Part shown: piece by piece, positions 42,550-64,000 of the stretch
How positions within the stretch are numbered: the first letter of the stretch is position 1
Layout of the letters: each line of letters opens with the position of its first letter
Source: Ctenosaura bakeri
Taxonomy: Eukaryota; Chordata; Lepidosauria; Squamata; Iguanidae
Direction: 5' to 3'
DNA length: 64,000 nucleotides
NCBI GenBank assembly: GCA_948474755.1
Contig: CAOLHI010000483.1
Location: 558,001-622,000, forward strand
Notes under the pieces: generated by a model
Told to the model about the DNA's origin: nothing
The model's input: the letters and a program-made list of their open reading frames with translations, nothing else
Database searches by the model: none
Program-made: the position numbers and the translations under genes

Positions 42550-43915
42550 GCACAATATTTTTATGTTTTTAATTGGTTTAAGCACCAAGATCTGCCAAAA
42601 AAACTCTCAACTCAAGAAAAGGCAATGAACTTCTGAGGCTAACATTCTTCCATAAGCCTTTGTGATACATTAAAATTTACAAAACTTCAAAAAGTAGCTG
42701 CAAAAATACTGTTTTCAAAAGAAAATATAGTTTCTATCTTGGATTGAAGAAAATCCTTTCAATACAATAAGAAGCTTAACAAGACCAAAAAAAAGTCATT
42801 TTGTTTCTAATACATTTCGCAATCAAGGCAACACCAGGTTTAAGGCCGTTCAGTTGGGGTGGGGGCAGATACAAGATGTAAAGTAGATGTGTAAGCACAA
42901 GATCTAAGTTGAAGTGAACTTTGTGATCTTTGGAGTGTTTTGTGCGTTAAAAGTGGGGTTAAAGCTGAGCAGATTCCCCAAACTCAATGGCTGCAATAGT
43001 AGTAGTGTAAGATACAGTTGAACTGGCCAACTTATAATAATTTTTAAAAGGTAGCACATACCAGTTCCATAAACAGTTGCATTCTAGTATAGAAACTTAG
43101 ACCTTATTCCAATTTGGGATCCATCTCCTTTTGAAGACATCTGTTACCATGAATATCCTCTGGAGTTCCCTTGTTCCTCACCCATAAAAGAAGAGAACTT
43201 ACCAAAAATATCTATCACAAAAAGGCACACTCTAGTTGAATCTCTGCTTGTTCAACTATCTGTTATAGCTTGATCATTGGAAGTGAAAATGCTTCAAGCA
43301 TTTAGGACCCAAATCTAGGTGACTGTGCTCCAGTGATACAATCCTACAGAGTGTAGGGGCAGCATACAAAAAAAACACAAAAAAAACGGAGTCTTAAACA
43401 CAGATTGTACACTTGGTGCCCCTGGAAGCTGATTGTCCTGCTCTATTCCTGCCCTGCAGTCATCTGTCAAACTAGCGTACACTAGTTTTGGCTATATGTA
43501 AACTCTTTCATACTCCCTATTCTGTGGAAAGCCTGAGAGACACTCTTAAGATCCTTTAAAAAAATCTATAAATGAGTTCTTGCCTCACTTAGCAAGCAAG
43601 AAGAAAAAGACAAAAGCCTGGTGGCTAATAGTGCATGTATCCCATCAGAGAAGCATAGGTGCTCTTTGGACACTGCAACAGCAGAAGGACAACTGACACA
43701 AACTCATAGGGAAAGGAAGTGCTTTAAGAATGATGAGTCCAAGTGAAAGCCTACTGTGGCTGCAAGAGAATTCAGTGGCAATCTGTACTTTTAAGGCTGT
43801 CACTGAGAAAACTTGTAACCTGAGAGTGCTCTATTTCCAGGTTCCAAGGCACTCTTTTCCATAGGCCATGCAGGTAACACAGATTTATCTTGGCTCTGCC
43901 TCCTGCCCCTGAATT
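42550..43915 (-). other. FAM117A: FAM117A 3' UTR (predicted)
   Basis: About 1.35 kb of repeat-poor sequence lies between the FAM117A stop and the first polyadenylation-like hexamer on the minus strand (ATTAAA, 42573-42568), which is followed by TTGTGCATCC. The length is plausible for this family. The end point is a prediction; distal AATAAA hexamers at 41743-41748 and 41484-41489 are alternatives. Confidence 0.45.
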
Positions 43916-59964
<16,049 letters not shown>

Positions 59965-60229
59965 CTGGATAGAAAGAAGGAGAAATATATGAGGCAAGCC
60001 AGCTCGTTCAAAAGCCACTGTCTAATCTCTTCCAGCAGGAGCAGCAGCTTTATCTCCTTACTCTCTCATGTGCCTTTGATTACTCCAAGTAACTCAGGGA
60101 GGGCAGGGAGAGACACTTTTTACAAATAGCTGGAAATATCAGCTGGTTCATAAGAAGTATTCACTGGAGTCCACTTTTGGATTACAGAACTCTGATGTTG
60201 TGCCATATTCACTGGCTTGAGTTTCTGAG

Positions 60230-60710
60230 CCCAGTTCAGTGCCAATTTCAATCTATAAACCACTAAACAATCGTGGAGGCACCCCCTCACAAAACTTTCC
60301 ACTTCCTTAAGTCTTTCAAGCAAGGCCCTTCTCCACAGAGCATTTTGATATACAGCAAATAGGACTACAAGATATGACCTTCTTTGCAGTGGCACCCAAG
60401 CTGTGCAACTGACTTCCCCAGGAAAGCTAGTTTGTTGCCTTAGTCAATTATTTTTAGATATTTGATCAAAACATCACGATCAGGAAGCTCTGGTTCACAA
60501 TAACTGAATACTCAACACTTTTTAAAAAGTGCTCTTAGGCTCCTGTATGTTTCTTATCACATCTTTATTGATTTGCTGTTTTATTGCTCCTGTTGGTTCC
60601 TTGGTGAACCTGTTTGTTTTAAGTGTTTTGCTGAATTTTGTTTTTGCTGCCCTTGAAGGCTGAAGGTTCATGTCACACACAGAGAATAAAAATATTTTAA
60701 AACAAACTAG
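60230..60710 (+). mobile_element. L2-type LINE, 3' end
   Basis: AAGGCCCTTCTCCACAGAG, then GCAGTGGCACCCAAGCTGTG and CAACTGACTTCCCCAGGAAA follow the L2 ORF2 end. An AT-rich UTR ends at GCTGCCCTTGAAGGCTGAAG. Plus orientation, diverged. Confidence 0.65.
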
Positions 60711-60814
60711 ACTCATTTCCTGCCACTGACCCCACCAAGGGCACGTCTATTGGCTGGAACACAGATATTTTACTAGGATCAACAGCAAGGTTACATGTCA
60801 GGACTGCAGGACCT

Positions 60815-60930
60815 TTGGCCTTCCAGATGGTTAACAGTACAACCCCCACAATCCCTTCCTATTAGCCATGTTGGCTGGAGTTTCAGAGAGCTGCTCCAAA
60901 ACATCTAGAGGGTCAAAGGTACCACAGTCC
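60815..60930. mobile_element. palindromic MITE-like element, diverged
   Basis: TTTGGCCTTCCAGATGG and GTACAACCCCCACAATCCC face CCAAAACATCTAGAGGGTCA. Same general family as 53330-53435. Confidence 0.5.
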
Positions 60931-63900
60931 TGTTCCAAACACTTCTTCAGCCTTGCTAGACCCACTGTATGTGCAGATCAGTTAGACATGTGCCCTTCTG
61001 TAAGGTCTGCCACTCCCACTTAAGATACAGATTAGGAACAAGTGGGGGAAGAGTTGGGCATGGCTCCAGTGGGTTTCAGAAAGGGAAAGTGCACAGGCAT
61101 CCTTAGTAATTGAGGGTTCAAATACATTTTTGGACTCCAGCATCTGAAATGCAAACACAAAACTCAGCGTGAGAAACCGCCCCCTCTCATGTCATTCAGC
61201 AGCCTTGGGCAACTCATGTTTTCTCTCTCCCAAATCTTCCTTGGAGGGCTAGAGATGAAATACAACATGAGATGTCATAACACTCAACCCTTGGGGTAGA
61301 AATCTAATTGCATCTTAATATATTCATTTCCCAACAGCTTTTTAAAAAGAATGGTTTTATCTCCCTTATTTCTAGACTGTATGCTATAAGCTTACCACTG
61401 CACCCTGGAACCTCCCTACTACCGCAGAAAGCTTGGTAACTTTACAAATGTGCCTGACAAAACTATTATAATTGCCTGAAATGGTAAGCACAAGTCTATT
61501 TACAAATTATTTACAATGTCAAAGGCTGCAGCCACACAATCATATACTGCAAATATTTCTTCATCCCAGACTTCTACATGTATTGCCATAACATTTCTGG
61601 AAGCCAATCTTTAGGGTAAGTTTCAGTTCAGAAACCCCAAATCTAATCTTTGCTAAGCTGTGAGTCACAGCTTAGTGGTGTGCTGTGCCCTTCAAATACA
61701 AAATTAAAGTTAGAGGTTAAATCCACAGCATCTCCAAATGGGTGTATATTGAGAAATGGCTCTTGGTGAATATACACAATCCTGAGTAAGATGGATCAAG
61801 ATACTGTCTCATTTTAGGTCAGCCTCCTACACTTTCTCAGAACTCCTCTGGTACCTTCAGGCAAGTCACAATGCTTAAGCTTAGTTTATATACTTATTAT
61901 AAATAATTGTCATAATGCAGAACATGTCTTACAATTACTATAACACATATTGATTACTAGTATATTTGCAGAAGTACCCATGTTCACCAGGCTTAGAAAC
62001 CCTTTAGCTCCCTACTCTTGTATTCTATTTTTCTCTGTTCTTTCTCTTCAGCCTCCACCTTTCAACTCTCCTTCTCTGTTGGTAATTCTCTTCCTTCAGC
62101 CTGATGCACATTCAGCTTTTTCCTCTGGTCATTCTCTTCCTTGACTCTTTCATCAAGTAGTACCCCCCATAAGAAAGTATCACAGGAGCTACCTAAAGGC
62201 CCCTCTTGAGAAAGCCATATCCCAGGTTTGATAAAGTCTTCTCTCTCCACCGGTATGGGAAGGTGAATGAAGTTTGCCACCTAGTGATTAAAGATGGTAC
62301 AGCAGGCTATAGAAAGAAGTCAATGAACTAAAATGAGTAAGTTAAAATTAAAATTAAATAATGAACTTGGAAAATAAATTAACATCAATACGCACACCTA
62401 TGCACTCACACCTATGTCAGAGTGGAATTGTCTAGGTTTTATAATCTTGGAGCTATGATGAGACACACATTATTATAGCATTATTGTAGATAATAATAGC
62501 AAATAATTATTAATAATCCTACATTTTATTATTAAAACCTCAAGAGGAATGCCAAGGTCGAGTCTGCCTTTGCCACTTGCATACTAGCTTACTTTGTGGT
62601 TAAGCAAAGGTACACTGCATGAGCTCAAATACATTTTCTATCTCATGGACCATGAGCACAAGCAAATCAAACTCTAGCCACCACACGCCCTCCTCACCCA
62701 AAGTTGCCGTGCTCCACCTCCAATAATCACTGGCCATGCTGAGGCTGACAGGAGTTGGACTGCTACAGCATCAGAAGTAACAAACATTCCCTATCCTTAT
62801 GCAACATGAAGCTCATTACAGTCAGTGCTTCTAAATGTCACCTCCATTATAAGGCCAACCCTTAAGACCAAACAGATGATTGTAAAGCAAGCTATTCCTT
62901 GGGAAGCATTAAGCACAGATTAAGAACAAAGATGCTGCTGGCCAAGAAACCACATTACCTTGTACCAACTCAGATCACTGGTTTATCTCTGCCTAGGAAT
63001 GTCTGACAGTGGCTTTCCAAGTTCTCATACAAGTACATTTCCCAGCCCTGCTATAACATGGGACATGTTCTGTCTGCAAAACCTCAAGAGCTTGGAAAAA
63101 TCCCAGAATCCCCCTGTCAGCATGGATTTCCCAAGCTCCGCAAAGTCTATTTTTGAATCTTGAACTGTGCTCCCTCTTCTAAAACCTACCCAATGCTGTC
63201 TTTTGCTCACTGCAATATTGGCAAAAACTATCAGCAGAAGCCAAAAGAGAACCACAAATTTCATTACCATCTAAGGAGTTCTAGGCAAGAACTTGCAGTG
63301 AATATGTAACTGCCAGTCATCTATCAAAAAGGAAGGAAAACATTGGTAGCACTTTGGTTGCAGGACTCATTTCCACAGCAGTCTGAGCAGGAAGGGGTAA
63401 TAGTGAGGAAAAAAATGATGCCTCTCTCTCCCCCACCCTTGCTTTGCTGCCAAGGGGCAGGTCCAACGGAGCCGCACAAGCTCATGCCGGTAAGGGTTTA
63501 TGACAACACTAAAGATTACAAATGTCTCTCCACCACACCTTTAACATACCACAGGAGTATATTTGGAGAAGTGAAGATACTGAAAATAAACTTCAACAGC
63601 TCTCCATCCCACATCCCTCCTGAGCCACTGTAGCATTGAGAGAGAAGGTTGTCATTGCTACTGTAACCCCCATCACAGGTATTCCCTACCCACACAGTAC
63701 TGCTCAGTTGCCATTTCTTGGGCCTTCTAGTTTTTTCATAGCTGTTCAAAACTTATCAGCTCCCACTTGCCAGGAGAGTACAGTCTTCATCCTCTCATTT
63801 GTTTAATGACTGCAAACCAGGAAAAGAGGTTCCTTGCTGCAAGAATATTATCCACCCATTTTATATGGGAACAGGATATCATACAGATGATGATGAGTTA

Positions 63901-64000
63901 GCATTCCCTATTAAGCACTTATTAGCAAATAAGGAAGACACAAATAGCTTCTTAAAACTTTTTGGAAAGGCCCAATGAGCGTAATGTAATAACTCATATT

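Larger units (their letters stand above)
59965..64000 (-). other. FAM117A intron 1, part in the window
   Basis: At least 4 kb. Holds an L2 3' end (60230-60710) and two diverged palindromic MITE pieces (about 60815-60930 and 62690-62800). AT-rich 62470-62540 has TAATAATTATT words. There is no CpG-rich exon 1 candidate, so exon 1 lies further right. Confidence 0.7.

Overview
This is a by-eye reading of 64 kb of vertebrate genomic DNA, most likely from a squamate reptile (a lizard). The organism call rests on the repeats: CR1 LINE 3' ends with the ATTCTATG tail, L2 3' ends, an RTE (Bov-B-like) LINE, 5S-rRNA-derived SINEs, tRNA-derived SINEs and many palindromic MITE-like elements. I know this mixture from squamates. 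Species cannot be read from the window.

Two protein-coding genes are supported exon by exon, both on the minus strand. SLC35B1 (endoplasmic reticulum ATP/ADP exchanger, UDP-galactose-transporter-related protein) is complete: nine coding exons between 39723 and 22268, with consistent splice phases and a 333-residue product. FAM117A (C/EBP-induced protein family) is present from its second coding exon (59964-59795) to its stop codon (43916). Its first exon must lie beyond the right edge. The pair sits head to tail as in mammals. There the next gene beyond the SLC35B1 3' end is SPOP, also on the same strand. A CpG-rich promoter at 1-960 carries several NRF1-like sites, a YY1/E2F-like site and a minus-strand splice donor at 645, so it is inferred to be the SPOP 5' end with a noncoding first exon.

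Layout: 1-960 promoter-like CpG island; 1-22 kb intergenic, with CR1, SINE, RTE, L2 and MITE remains plus two stretches without recognisable repeats; 21.9-39.85 kb SLC35B1; 39.59-40.35 kb SLC35B1 CpG-island promoter; 40.4-42.5 kb short intergenic segment with SINEs and a CR1 end; 42.55-64 kb FAM117A, 3' UTR to intron 1.

I found no prokaryotic-type system, CRISPR array, tRNA or rRNA gene. No clear new biological system is visible. The more unusual items are a 20-bp near-perfect hairpin beside the left CpG island, an ungapped repeat pair lying next to both promoters, repeat-free AT-rich blocks that may be regulatory, an exon-like block on the opposite strand inside SLC35B1 intron 6, and in-frame upstream ATGs that could extend SLC35B1. 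Repeat family names and comparisons with mammalian proteins are from memory; no search was run.
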